From Trichostrongylus colubriformis (taxonomy: Eukaryota > Nematoda > Chromadorea > Rhabditida > Trichostrongylidae): a stretch of DNA of 64,000 nucleotides. How positions within the stretch are numbered: position 1 is the stretch's first letter; the number at the start of each line of letters is the position of its first letter. A model generated the notes under the pieces. The model was not told where the DNA came from. It saw only the letters and a program-made list of their open reading frames with translations, and made no database searches. Below are positions 22,137 through 34,180 of this stretch, in pieces. A program made the position numbers and the translations under genes. Location of the stretch: positions 13,969,664-14,033,663 of the forward strand of contig OZ022257.1 of the NCBI GenBank assembly GCA_963978905.1. Reading direction: 5' to 3'.

Positions 22137-23745
22137 TTATTCGACGCAAGAGAAGCAGTTAAGCGATTTTAACATTTTCTTCCACCCCTTTCGAGATTTC
22201 TTAGCGGACTTTTTAGTGGTGACCTCTCTGGGAGGGATGGTAGGAGTGATCTTCTGAGTAAAGATGGTCTTCGTGGAAAGAGTGGTGGAGGCGACCTCCC
22301 GAGAAGGAGTGACCCGTGGGGCAGGAGTGGTAGTTTCCTCCATCGGAGGAATGTCCCCCTTGGGTGTGGTAGGAATGACCTGCGCGGGAGGGGTAGTGGG
22401 GGTGATCTTCTGAGTAGCGATGGTCTCCGTGGAAAGAGTGGTGTAGACGACCTCCCGTGAAGGAGTGACCAGTGGGGCAGGAGTGGTAGTTTCCTCCAAC
22501 GGAGGAATGTCCCCTTTGGCAGATGTGGTGGGAGTGACCTGCGGAGGAGGGGTGGTGGGGGTGATCAGGGTCTGTCTGCACGACAGATTACGTGGCACTT
22601 GTGGATGTTCGTCTTCAGCTCCATCTTTGCTGTCACACCATGCAAGATAGTGTTCGAATTTGTTTCTGTAAGATTGATTCCATTCGAGGTTGCCATCATC
22701 ATCCACACCAACTATACCGTAGACGGATACTATGGAATATCTAGCCTGAAATTTGAGATATCCAGAAATTAACAACACTGATTTTATAGAGAGGTATGGA
22801 GCCGATGAACAGTTGCATTACACAATTCTCGCCTTTCACTCTTACAGCCGAGTTCATACTTTGCAGCGATGACAGCAATCGCGTCCCGCCGCCGGCAACA
22901 CTATTGAGACACGCTCCATTTACAGTTTTGACTGAATCATATTACAGTATGATAATCGTGATGAGATCCTTGTTTACAATATTGGACGGTGCCAAGCTGT
23001 GGCTCTATTAGCGAGGCCTGTCCCACGATCATCATACTGCACGATGGTTTGGTCAAGGGTTAAAATAGAGCGCATCGCAATAGTGCCGACGTTAACGACG
23101 ACGGTACCAAAATGTATGAAACGACCATCGCACCCATCATAAAAATGTTTCATGCGTCTTGCAGCGCTTACGCGTCCACTCCTCCGTACTAAACGCGGTG
23201 GATCCTTTCAAAGCCACTGAATATCGACTCATTGTTGCAGACCACGTATACCTGAGCAGCTTACCGGACGGTCGATGCGGAAGGGATAATACGGGCTCCC
23301 GCCATCGCTGTTCTCCACTTGGTAGAACAGAATGCAGTCAGTGCTACCCTTAAGGGCGATGGCTTTCATTAACTTCTTTCATATTTTCTCAGATAACATA
23401 CAATCCCTGGAAATTTTCTCTTGACCACTGTTCGTAGAGATGAGTTGGAGATTTCTTCGAACGGTTGCAGGTTGAGTTCACTCCACTTGCATGTTGAATC
23501 AAAGCGCAACCTGCGGCCCGACTTTTTTTTGGCCTGCGAAGAACTAGTTAGTGTTGCGAGAAATTTATGACCCTCATATAGATTCCTATTCATCGTTAAT
23601 AACTTACAGTCCCATTCTTCTTAAGAATCCCTCTGGGAGCTGAGTCGGGGATTTCCGTCGAGGTTTCCATCTCATCGTCATCGTGTTCGAACGAGGACGT
23701 GGAGAGCGCTATGCCGACAAAAATGGCTAGAACGAATAGCTTCAT
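22137..23745 (-). CDS. Secreted mucin-like protein, paralogue 1 of an unrecognised family
   Basis: Three exons on the minus strand (23745-23608, 23533-23402, 22745-22137), all phase 0, give 292 aa. A signal peptide (MKLFVLAIFVGIALS) is followed by an acidic stretch (EHDDDEMETSTE). A small conserved domain comes next, with C-x-W/Y-SE-x-x-LQPFEEISNSSLR, then VYGIVGVDDDGNLEW and FEHYLAWCDSKDG. After LSC comes about 120 residues of Thr/Pro-rich sequence made of two 50-aa-scale repeats (each with GDIPP.EETTTPAP, VTPSREV and ITPT), likely O-glycosylated. The C terminus is Lys-rich and ends NCFSCVE. The paralogue at 32142-33266 shares exon boundaries and both conserved ends. I know no named domain; secretion is inferred. 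An upstream in-frame ATG at 23793 is less likely because the promoter alignment ends at 23746. Confidence 0.85.
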
Positions 23746-23850
23746 TGTTGAAGAGCAGCTACGTGGAGTGGAAGTGCGGAAGCAACCAAGCACGAGCCGA
23801 TGAGAAGCCTACATGATCGTGGGCTATTTAAACTCGTTGTTGATCTCGTG
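23746..23850 (-). promoter_or_regulatory. Conserved proximal promoter of paralogue 1
   Basis: Aligns with 32040-32141 upstream of paralogue 2: TTTAAATA (TATA-like, 23832-23825), then CCCACGATCA, TCTCATCGGCTCGT and GGTTG. The distance from the TATA-like box to the ATG is 80 nt in both genes. Confidence 0.75.
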
Positions 23851-23994
23851 ACACAGACATGCACTTTATAATGGCACCAGTTTTTGTGCAACTTGCTCCC
23901 CATAGTAGTACCGTGCTTGCACTACACGACTGATCGTACTATGGTCTGCAACATATGACGGTTCATTTGAAGAGCGAATGAAATCGCACGCACC
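23851..23994. other. Upstream region of paralogue 1
   Basis: Weaker similarity to the upstream of paralogue 2 continues here (AAAGTGCAT and CAAAAAC strings). No other feature is seen. Confidence 0.4.
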
Positions 23995-24170
23995 TGGTGC
24001 ACCTGTGGGATCTTGTCCACCGGGTCTTTGGCCAGTTCCATCCGTTTTTCTTCAACGTGGTATTACTGAGCGTCGACTTTCATATTCACTATTGTATTTC
24101 ACTTTCATCCTAACTTTCTCTATTACTGCCTTCAATGCTCACCTCGTTGACACGTCCCACCCATGAAAAC
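23995..24170 (+). repeat. Dispersed repeat family F (copy 1)
   Basis: Shares CATCCGTTTTT, CTCGACTTTCATATTCACTA-like text and a CAATGCT tail with 29110-29250 in the same orientation. Confidence 0.65.
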
Positions 24171-24329
24171 CCATGAAAAGCAAAAATGCTGTCCTAAAGC
24201 AAGGGTAATGCACTGAAACGGTCCGTTTACCTTCTTTCGAGTTTGAGTAAAAATTTTATAATTGTACAACATCACTCTGTACTTCTTCTTTCACCTCCTT
24301 ATAATGTACAGACAATTTGTATTGACTAG

Positions 24330-24602
24330 CAGGAGGTTTCAGAGAACCATCTTGAGAAGTATTTGAAATCCCTCGGAGATCTACTCATTCTCCGAACTGG
24401 ATTGTGCTTGCTGCATTCAAGGAATACAGAATATGCGGGACTGGTGTACTTTTTATCTGATGAAGTTAGCCAAAGCAATCGACAATCACTCATTCACGCA
24501 ACTCGTTCAAAGCGTTCGAGCGTAATCCACAAACGAATTGTAAACGAAATTGAACAAAATCCTAAAAAGAGAGCAGTCATTTTAAGATTTCAAGGGAATT
24601 AG
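24330..24602 (+). other. Possible coding exon, unrecognised
   Basis: After an acceptor-like TTGACTAG a frame runs to a stop at 24602, including LKSLGDLLILRTGLCLLHSR, NTEYAGLVYFLSDEV and IVNEIEQNPKKRAVILRFQG. The composition is protein-like, but there is no clear ATG context, partner exon or family match. It may be a decayed gene or transposon piece. Confidence 0.25.
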
Positions 24603-25117
24603 AGATACTTTTGTTATTCTAAAGAAGTACATGCTCTCCATGATCATTAACTCAAAAACGCCCGATTTGCAGTGTCTCTCAAGCCCTGGGTTTCAAAAAA
24701 GGGCTGAAGGAAAAACATTAGAAAACACTCATCTATTCGAGCAGTATACTTTTGATTTATGTGATCCTTAAATTCTGGTGGTTTCATTCTAGATTTTAGT
24801 TTTTGGAAGCTGCGAGTGATCGATATTAAATTGGTTAATGCCCGTTTTAGAATGATATTGCTCGTTGTTCAATGCCGACCACCAAAAGAGGATATGTTCA
24901 TTGGTCTCTGATGGTTACTCGAAAGCTGGTACAATAATAAAATGGCTGATCGTTAGATAAAAATAATGGCTTGAAATGCTCATGAATCCCTGTATTCTCA
25001 CCTGCTCACATTCATCTGTCTGTGCGCTTCGACTCCACGTAGACACATCCCATGATGATGCTGATCGTTTAAATCACCCTGTCGGCGTTGCGTACATACT
25101 CCAAGCTGACGTTCATA
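24603..25117. other. Spacer without recognisable gene
   Basis: AT-rich; I see nothing supportable. Confidence 0.4.
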
Positions 25118-25620
25118 TACAATGGATTTAACCCATAACGTACCGCGTGCAGCACATGATATTGCACCAGTAACAAAGCTAATTTTTGGTATTTCGAAAA
25201 GGTATTGCAGTCAGATGCTACTCCATATGCATTCAAGTACGGAGAATAACGTTTCCTTCTAAAATCTCCAGGTCGGATTTTGACAATACGCTATAAACAG
25301 CATTTGCAGCAGGCAATGACAAATGAAATACAATGTTTGTCACGTTATACATGGGCATACACTTCTTATAATAGTTTTTCAACAAACTGAACAGTGACCG
25401 TCTTCAGTCAGGAAATATTTGGTGCTGAATTCCGGGTTACATGAGATCTACTTCTTGCACTGACTTTGTTAAGGACCTGAGTAATTATAATCTTCACAAA
25501 ATTAAGGTGCGTTATGCGTGCATTTTTATGATGATTCCGGGATCAGTTAGAGCGTAAGGCGTTATATCCCTCACAAATCGAGCATTTTGTGTTTACCACT
25601 GAAGCTTTTATGAGTCGCCA
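25118..25620 (+). repeat. Dispersed repeat family D (copy 3)
   Basis: Begins TTTAACCCATAACGTACCGC and continues through GGAGAATAAC, CAGCAGGCAATGACAAA and the downstream CAGTGACCGTCTTCAGTCA. The order matches 29660, 33620 and 35395. Confidence 0.7.
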
Positions 25621-26744
25621 TGATTTTTATTTCTTCCTTCCAACATTCTAAAAATCACACTCTATTCGAAATAATTGGAGATTGGCAGAACATCTACTCT
25701 CCTCTGCAGATGGAACTTTGATCAGGACTACTCTTTCGTTGGCTGTGGCTAACTTCTTAGATAGAACACGAAATAATTTTTACAATGGTCCAATGACTCA
25801 AAGATCAATAGCTTCAGCTCTCAGCAATCAAATCGACGCTTTCATATGACACCACTCGTACGCTTTTAAAAAAAGAGAGTTCTGGGTGATCAAATACAAC
25901 TTATGGTGTTACACGATTTGAAAAACAGCCTTGGTCTATTATGTGTTAAAGAGCAGTTGTTCGAAGAAAACACCAACACAAAACTTCGAATGCTTTTCTA
26001 AAGTGGAATCTGTAATCGCACGGTATGTAAGAAAACCTTGAAGGAGTTCATGAGAGCCACTTTTTTTTGCAATTATTGTATTTTTTCTCAGGCTGACACC
26101 TACTGCACGTTGTATCACCAAGCAAACACCAATCATGGCAGGAAACATTATCCATTCCATTCTATATTGACCAGGTATAATGTCTAGCACTGTAGGGTAA
26201 TAAATATTCGACTGACTGGTCGTTGTTTTATGATTCCCCGATGTTGTTGATTATAGGAGGCGGAGACGGTTAATTATCGCGTGTGTCTCCGGAGCGAACC
26301 CAAAGAATTCAACCCCTCTACCTCTGTCGCCACCCTGGGCCTGGCATGGAGACTGACGCCTCAGAAAACCGATCACAGTGCTTGTACTGTCCTTTAACTA
26401 ATTGTGTTGACAGCAAATAAAGAATATTGTAGGAACTGTATTGTGCTTTAATCACCAGTGGGTGGGTTGATTCTACCAACAACACTATATCATAGGGTGG
26501 TCTAGAACATTCATACAATGAGTGTCCAGTGATTTCTTTTACTGGATTCTTCGGTATAGTACGTAGAACCGTCGTGGCCGTGAAAATCCCATTTGAGGCA
26601 TTTTCATGAGGTTTCGGTGAAAGACCACACGCAGAAACGCGATGTTGCATCAAATACACCAACTCCGAGTTCTTTCAGAAGAAAAATCGTTAAAAATAGC
26701 TGCAAAGCAACTCACATATTGTGGCTGAATAGCCTTTGACGATG
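25621..26744. other. Spacer without recognisable gene
   Basis: Diverged family D sequence may continue to about 25935 (ACAACTTATGGTGTTACACGATT). A 114-codon minus-strand frame at 26318-26662 has no motif. Confidence 0.4.
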
Positions 26745-26930
26745 TAGTTAGGGCGAGTAGCACCGCGACGTGTCGCAAGCGAAGCGATGCGTACGAGCTA
26801 GAGGCGCAGTGTGGTTGAGACCTAAAGTGACTACAGATCAACTATAGACAGCACCCCTAGCATTACCGTGAGATCGCTCTGATGTGAGACCCAACTAGCA
26901 CACACCACGTCGCACGCCGCTCTCCCTAGT
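26745..26930. repeat. MITE, second copy of the 1909-2337 family (uninterrupted)
   Basis: GCGACGTGTCGCAAGCGAAGC and CGCACGCCGCTCTCC match the 1909-2337 element in reverse orientation. TGAGACCCAACT and AGCATTACCGTGAG also correspond. This copy lacks the inner palindrome, showing that the palindrome is an insertion. Confidence 0.7.
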
Positions 26931-28101
26931 GTGAAATTCTGTTATAGGAGTACACACTCGGTAGTAAGTAATGCAATCAAAGAAATGTAATCGATGCAGT
27001 GATCACCGCTCTGCTCCAAAAGAATCACCACCTGTGACAGGAAGGCTTCTCTGGCATAGGAAGTGACTAGTGGAAGCTTTATGAAAAGATGGAGCAGGCC
27101 ATACCGCATAAGAAAAAGAACGTGTATTGCAGCGGGGGTGTGTAGCCCTATGTCCAATTTTCGCGCGGCAAACTCAATTTCGGGTGATTGTGTACTTTGC
27201 ATACACTTCCACTGAAGCTTTACGTCCGAATCAATTATTCCTTGATTAGGATTGTTATTATGTAATGTTGTTGTTTTTTACTTCTCATGTTACTATCTTG
27301 CCTTTTTAGGGTACGGAAGTTTTTGTTTCCATATAATATGAAATAAGCACTTATTCAAAGGACCTCCTTGGTACCAGCCCTTACATCCTGAGCGGAATAA
27401 CAATCGACCGCGGCAATTCGTGCTGATGGCGCCGTGACGACGCAAGGCGAAAATTCGACATAAGGCTAAAGATCCATTGCGGTGCACTGTAGCCTTTTGC
27501 ACCAAGTACCACTGCGAACATATTTTTCTGTTTATACAGCGACTGAACATCGTTATTTTGATATAAATAACAACTTTGGTACTAAACACTTACATAGCCT
27601 GCTTGGGAAGGAAGTATTTGTGTAGCGTAGTGTTGCAACGGAACAATCGTGACATTTTTGCTTGATAATAAGAGAATTTGGTGCAGCACGGTGCAAGACG
27701 CTACAATGAACGATGTCCCTTCTTTTTCACACTGACCCGATGCAGCAGACAACTCATTGAACACGGTAAATTCCAATTCAGTGGGGATCACCTAGGGCTA
27801 AACAAAACGAAAGGCAGCATGCCTTCAAAAGCATGCTAGGCGATTTGGAAAAACGCTTCTGTTTGGAGTGGCGAAAGCCTTCGTCAACCAGTACAAGACT
27901 GAATTTGATCCCCTCAACGCTTCATGTGGTGCTCTTCTTTGATGAAACCTTTATGTGATGTAATATATGGAGTTCGTCATGAATATGGTGACAACTATCA
28001 ACATGTTTGTGTGGCGATTGTGCAAGAAAAACCGCAATTCGATATAAAATGCGAAGAATCCCTGAGAAATATTAAATTCGAATGTTGACTGCTACAAAAT
28101 A
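26931..28101. other. Spacer without recognisable gene
   Basis: Short minus-strand frames only; nothing supportable. Confidence 0.4.
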
Positions 28102-28317
28102 TTAGGTTGTCCCGAAAGTTCCGGAACACCGCGACCTCTCTCTTTCAAATTTATTCCTTTACAACATAAAGCCTTTTGCAGCATGTCATATATCATTCGA
28201 AAGAGAATTCCCTACTCTACAGAATGACATGTCTTGTTGACTAAAATGTGTTTATGTTGTAAAGAAGTAAATTTGAAAAAGGGGTCGAGGTGTTCTGGAA
28301 CTTTCGGGACAACCTAA
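28102..28317. mobile_element. 216-bp mariner-type MITE with TA target duplication
   Basis: The ends TTAGGTTGTCCCGAAAGTTC and GAACTTTCGGGACAACCTAA are nearly perfect inverted repeats of the mariner type. They are flanked on both sides by TA (28100-28101 and 28318-28319). The interior keeps the palindromic trend (TTACAACATAAA with TTTATGTTGTAA) and has no transposase frame. Confidence 0.9.
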
Positions 28318-29659
28318 TAGTACACGACCATTCCATATGACTGCTTCCGATTCTCTACCCGAAGAAACTTCGGGACCACTCTGGCAAATGTATTTTGGTG
28401 TTCCTTTTCCAAGAAAAGTTCAATAATGAAAGCACATGGGTGATTCCCAGCAATGGTCACACGTCTGAGTGGAGGTAATTGGATCGGTTTCCGCGAACCT
28501 TCCAGTTTTTCCAATTGCTAGGGTGTACTGAATGAACATAGTTAGTCAACGGGAAACGATGAATAAGAGGGGCTAAATCGCGGGTATTCTTATTAGATAT
28601 ATTTGTGAGCTCCAGGAATATGCTTGGACGTGTGAGGTTAGAGCACATTCAATTCACACAAAAAATTTATAGGTAAAGTTCACTATAATCTAAGTGGGTT
28701 ATGGCACTCACTGAAGGTTCCGAGGTGCAGAGAACACAGGGATGTGATGAAGAAACGGAAGCAACTCTCCAAAAAGCCTAAAATGCTATACGTGGTGAAA
28801 TCTCGGTGAAAAAAAAGCACGCCTCCGATCTGTAGAAACGTCGTAACGGATAACACCTGACACCTTGGATGGTAGACCCCGCCTCCAGGCGACGTGATTC
28901 CTGGTTGGCCACGATGAGGGCGGTCAAGATATGCGGCGAGATTGAAGCTATTGCAGCACGCTCTCGCAGTTCAGGTTGAAGCTCACTCAAGAAAATAGAT
29001 GCTGTCGTATTTCCAAGTATTCCCTTTTGTTTATTGACAACATGCCAGTGGAAATCTCGTTTAGATTACCCGCCTCTTGATAAAAGGTCGTCCGCGTTGA
29101 GAATCAACGGTGGGAAGGGTGCCTTATTTCTCGGGTTTTTGGCCATTTCCATCCGTTTTTTCTCCATTGTCTTGTTACTAGGCATCTCGACTTTCATATT
29201 CACTACTTCTTTTACTTTTCGTCCGAATTGTCCCCAATGCTGCCTTTAAAGACACCGGTAGGAGGGCAGTTTTGGTTCACGGTATGGGAGGACGGTAGCC
29301 GCAATGCACACACGGCACCTTGCCATAATGTCGAAAGTTAATTAATTAGGTTGTAGTTGTAACCACACTTTTTTTTTCTTATGCTTTACTTATTCTTCAC
29401 TTAATTGTTTTCTTGTTCATTGCTGTGTGTTGTTTCACTTACTTCACACCATCACCAATGAATGAAATACACTCTACTAGATAACAAAGGAAATCTCTAC
29501 ACCGGACAACTCGGAAAATCAGTGTGTTGATGCGAATGTGATGCGAATACACACAACAGCGCCGCGCTTTTGAATCCGGGATTTTTCACCGATTATCGCT
29601 TCTCACTTTATATGTTCGGTAAAAATGACCATTTTTTCGCATTTTCCCTTTCTTTGGAC
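28318..29659. other. Spacer; holds a family F repeat at 29110-29250
   Basis: Family F copy 2 (CATTTCCATCCGTTTTTT, CTCGACTTTCATATTCACTA) lies at 29110-29250. Nothing else is recognisable. Confidence 0.45.
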
Positions 29660-30190
29660 CCCTTCCGGTTCATTCAACCCATGAACTACCGTGTGCAACA
29701 CAAGGTGTGGCGCCAGATTCGAACTACGACTTTTTTGGTTCTATGGAAAGGTGCCGTGCTCAAATGTAACAACCATATGCTTTCGAATATGGAGAACAAC
29801 ATATCCCTCTTCTCCGAAACGTAGATAAGATTTTGGCGACGCGCTTCTAAACAGCTTACGCAGCAGGCAATGACAAAGCAAATTTCCTGTCTGCAACGTT
29901 ATACATGTGCATGCACTTTTCGTGATCTTTTTCAAACTGTTTGAACAATCACAGTCTTCACATACTTGGTGTTTATTAGGGGCCATATCACTGCGTCATA
30001 TTAATAGCGGTGTTAAAACACGAAGCAATTTTCACAATGGTACAGTGACTGATGGATATGTTGTTTTCCATATTCGAAAAGAATCGTGACAGCATTAGCT
30101 CTTAGTCATCGATGCTTTCATATGCACAAAAAGAGACGGTCCTAGGAGGCCAAATGCAACACATGATGTTGCACGATTCGGAAGGATCAA
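29660..30190 (+). repeat. Dispersed repeat family D (copy 4)
   Basis: Contains CAACCCATGAACTACCGTG, CTTTCGAATATGGAGAACAA, GTAGATAAGATTTTGG, GCAGGCAATGACAAAGCAA, ATCGATGCTTTCATATG and ATGATGTTGCACGATTCGG in the family order. Confidence 0.75.
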
Positions 30191-32039
30191 AAACGGCCTC
30201 GATCGATCATGTGTTAGCGTACCATATCACATATTACTGTGCATTATATGTGGTCAATACCAGTTGATCCAACCATGCTACAGTATGATGGCCGGAGCCC
30301 ACGAACTGGAATCCGAAAAGTTTGTCGTTGTTCTTCTTTTGATGACAACGTTCAGTCAGTTTCAGCCTAAAGGCGGTTATTATAACCGCTAAAAATACAT
30401 GGCTCTCATAAACCCCCTTCAGATAACTTTGTGTACCGTATGGTGTTTCTTATCGTACTTTGGAGAGGCACTCGTAGATATGAATTGGTGATCTATTCGT
30501 ATGGTTACTCAATATGCACTTTAGCTTGGAGTGCACATCACCGAACAGGATTGTTAACATGATCAACATCATCATCGAGAAACGCTACGTAAAGTTCAAA
30601 AATGCAAACAAACGGGTGTAAGCAAATGATAACACAGACCTTCAGAAAGCCACCAATGAAAATATCCTCATTGGTGATCGGTATTGGAAGAAGACAATTC
30701 CTTTCTGAAATTAGCACTGAAGAATATGATTTCTGATGACTCGCAGTTGTCAAAAAATAAAACCTATGGGAAAACCACAACTTGCAATGACAGGATGGAG
30801 CAAAAGCACATGTTCCATGAATGAATGCTTTCTATTCTCGTCAGCATTTTTCTCAAAACTAGGATTCAAGAGGCACCAGGAAATGGACGCTTTTGCAAAA
30901 TGTCCATGTCAACAATATCTGGTGTATCGAATGAATAACCAGGAAGAGCAGTGTAGGGAAATGAATAGTGTTTTTGGGATCTAAATCGATACACTGTTAG
31001 GCAATCCGTTTATTCTGTTTGGGATCTGGATCGATATGCTTTCCAGCACTTTGCTCAGTTTTTTCACAATTTATTCGAAGCATTATTTGTATGAGCGAGT
31101 GATATTAAGTTCTTGGCCTCCTTCCAATTGCGCAAGCAAAAATGATGCCTCATCCCCACACACCTCGAGCAAAAGCGAGTATAGAGAACCCTGAATAGGT
31201 TGATCTTCTAGCTATTGCTTCCACCTTTTGTTCCTGGTTCCAAAGCTTTAGTCAAAACAGTCAGAAATCTCCTTCCAGTTAGCACCCTTTATCAGTGCAT
31301 ATGGTCAAGAGTGGAAGAGGCAGTACAAAGTGGATGTGAACAGTACATGCAGCAGAATTTCTAGAAGCTCGATGAAAACTTAAACGGACCATTTCAGTGC
31401 ATTGCTACTGCCCTAACCGGAACGCCTGGAGGTCTACACTCATGAATTGACTCATTGTTATTACTATTATTATCCATATATTATTATTTTTTAGCCAGCA
31501 ACTCCTTTGAGATCTCCATGTAATTTTGCTTTTGCACGGGTGTGACGGGTTGATGAGGTGAGTGTAAAAACTTCCCTAGTAATACCAGTGGGGCGAGCGT
31601 TAGGCTGCGTCATTTATAGCTTGCACAACGGCGGCGACGGCAACAAAATCATGTGCCCGTCGCCGACCACGGAGGCACTGTGGTGACACGCTCTGTTTGT
31701 CGAACTCTTGATCCAACCATACCACAGTATGATGATGGTGGCAAGAGTCCACGAAATCGAATTTGAAAGGTTTGGCTCTGAGCAGATGATTTTGCCGCAG
31801 TCGTCGTCGGTTTCAGCGCCGGTGCTCAAGGTATGAACGCCACCTTGAGGCTCCCATAGGTACATCAATCAGGGGAAAGTGTTTTCGACATCACTGCGCG
31901 TATAGATTTCATAGCTCTCAGAGTGAAAGGACAGAGGTTCCAGCTGTATGGTCGGCAGCTGAGTTCATTTCAATACAGTCACGGCATTGGTAGGCGACAT
32001 TCTCAAAAACTTGTGTAACAATAAAGTGCATCACAGTAT
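30191..32039. other. Spacer with a weak palindromic element near 31605-31850
   Basis: Around 31605-31850 a sequence with GGCTGCGTCATTTATAG at one end and AAGGTATGAACGCCACC at the other may be a diverged 'CATACTTTG' family member. It shares CAGTATGATGATGGTGGCAA-like text with 30280-30330. No gene is recognised. Confidence 0.4.
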
Positions 32040-32141
32040 AACGACGACTAAGCATTTAAATATCCCACGATCACATCGGCATCTCATCGGCTCGTTTCTG
32101 GTTGTTCCTGCATTTCCAGTTGGCGTAGCCACTCTTTGACG
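32040..32141 (+). promoter_or_regulatory. Conserved proximal promoter of paralogue 2
   Basis: TTTAAATA at 32055-32062 is followed by CCCACGATCA, TCTCATCGGCTCGT and GGTTGTTCCTGCA, aligning with the promoter at 23746-23850 and with the same 80-nt distance to the ATG. Confidence 0.75.
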
Positions 32142-33266
32142 ATGATACTGATCCTTCTGACCACTTTGATCGGCATCTTGCCCTACGAGTCGTCGTTCGT
32201 AAACAGTGAATATACGGTGGGAAACTCGATGGATTTATTCAACTTGGGACTATAAGTTATTTGAAGATGAAAAGGAATTTATATGAAAAATGTGTAGCTT
32301 CGGCAGCATTAATTCTCGCAATATAGTTCTTTCTAGGTTGACGATGATTACTGCATATACAGTGAAGTTAAGCTGCAACCATTCAAAGAAATCACCAACT
32401 CGTCACTACGATCATTCCTTCTCAGAAAACTTGGAGGGATTGTCAGTTATACAAGGTAATCTAAAACGAGCTTATGAGAGCCGTGCATCTGTTAAGGCTA
32501 ACACTGACTGCGTGCAATCCTACCAAGCGAAGATCAAGAATGACAGCAGCCCGTTTCATGTCTTCCGCATCAACCGCCAGGTGAGCCGTCCCCGACCCAA
32601 TCAGCGAAAACCTATGAGTCTCCGTGACTACAACACTGAGCCTGTACTCAATGAGTGCTCGAGAATATTCTCCGGGTATATGTACTGCAGAGGAGTCATA
32701 TGCTCGCACGGCATTTTCGCTGTGCCTGCAATGAGAAATCAAAAGCGAAAATTGTAGATTCATTGATTTCTAAATATCATACATTTCAGACTAAATTTTT
32801 ACGGAATTTTTCCGTCTGCGGTGTGGTCACTGTGAATGATGGCGACTTTATGTGGACGGCATGTGATAAAACAAAATTCGAAAACTATCTTATGAGATGT
32901 GAGAGCGCAGATGGGCCCGAGGGACATCGACAACCACCACCTGCTCTGTCGTGCGACCAGACTACCACTCCTGTCCCGCAGGTCAATCCTTCCGTTAAGA
33001 CCGCTCCGCCAAAACCTCCGCGGCTCAGTCTTATCCGTCACGACGCTTCGTCCACTCCTGTCTCGGTCAGTCCTTCCGATAAGATCCCTCCGCCCAAACC
33101 TCCGCGGCTCAGTCTTATCCATAAGGATGCTCCGTCCACGGCTGCTCCACAGAACCCCACTCCCCTAGTGGTCACTCCTACTATCCCTCCCCGAGCAGTC
33201 GCCAATATGAAATCCACCACTCGAAAGGGATGGTGGAAAAAGCTCAATTGTTTCAGTTGTGTCTGA
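32142..33266 (+). CDS. Secreted Pro-rich protein, paralogue 2 of an unrecognised family
   Basis: Three exons (32142-32198, 32337-32441, 32790-33266), phase 0, encode 212 aa. A signal peptide (MILILLTTLIGILPYESSF) is followed by the family domain: CIYSEVKLQPFKEITNSSLR, then CGVVTVNDGDFMW and FENYLMRCESADG. After LSC the linker differs from paralogue 1: it is Pro-rich, with two repeats of PPKPPRLSLI, which resembles an SH3-ligand (PxxP) pattern. The C terminus KKLNCFSCV matches paralogue 1. Intron positions and phases are the same, and the exon 2 donor follows GGGATT in both genes. The extra Cys residues (SVCGV, TACDK) are absent from paralogue 1. The overlapping longer frame from 32290 runs through intron 2 and is not the coding frame. 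Function unknown; extracellular by inference. Confidence 0.85.
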
Positions 33267-33303
33267 TACCATTGTGCTCGCACCAAGTTATATTCCATCA
33301 TAA

Positions 33304-33309
33304 AATAAA
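33304..33309 (+). terminator. Poly(A) signal AATAAA
   Basis: AATAAA follows the stop of paralogue 2 by about 38 nt, in a context (AAATAAAGGTTTC) similar to that of paralogue 1. Confidence 0.75.
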
Positions 33310-33619
33310 GGTTTCCATCTTATTTTACTGGAGTACTGTTTTCCGAGAGAGACTATCATCTCTCTCGACAATTCCCGGACGCCCTTCGTTTTTGGAATAC
33401 TCAAGGAAACAGAGCGGAATAGTGAGATAAATCTCCAAATATCGCCCTCGTTGTTGATCCTAGACTGCTTCATATCTGCAGGAGATAATACTATTGTTCC
33501 ATGGATCAATGTTTTTTCTGTCATACATTTGAAATTTAACACAAAGTTATATACATTGTGTGTTGAAGACAAGGTAATAATGGAAGAGGCTCAATGGAAA
33601 AAAGGAAAAGATGAAAAGA

Positions 33620-34180
33620 TTCGTCTCTGAGGCAAACTCCCTCACTGCCGATCGATAACCACACCATCCACTGGCATCTGAACGGTGCCACTTTAACCCA
33701 TAACGTACCACTTGCAAAACATGGCGTTGCACATATTCGAAAAACAATTTTTTGGTTATTTTCGGAAATACAATTACAATTCGGAAAAGGCACCGTGGTC
33801 GAATGTTGCAACCATGTGCTTTCGAATATGGAGGATAAGTATCTCTCTGAGACCCTTCTCCAAAAAGTGGATAAGATTTCTGGAGCACGCTTTGGAACAG
33901 CTTATGTAGCAAGCAATGGCAAAGCAAATTCACTGTTTTCAGTGACATGTGCATGCACTTTTCATAATGTTTTTTAAGCAAATTGACCAATAATAGTCTC
34001 CACATACTTGGTATTAATTAGTGGGCCATATTACTGGGTTATATGTATTAGTAGTGGTGTTAAAACACGAACCAATTCTTGCAATGGTACAATGACAGCT
34101 AGATATGCTGTTTTGTGTATTCGGAAACGTATCCCAACTTTAGCTCTCAGCCATCGATGCTTCCATACGCCCAGAAAAAA
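33620..34180 (+). repeat. Dispersed repeat family D (copy 5)
   Basis: Full-order copy: CGTCTCTGAGGCAAACTCCC, TTTAACCCATAACGTACCAC, TTTCGAATATGGAGGATAA, AGTGGATAAGATTTCTGG, AGCAATGGCAAAGCAAATT and CATCGATGCTTCCATA. Several 60-150 codon frames cross it and are not genes. Confidence 0.75.

Noticed and set aside
32290..32757. 155-codon plus-strand open frame across paralogue 2
   Set aside because: It reads exon 2 in the wrong frame and continues through intron 2; the correct frame aligns with paralogue 1.
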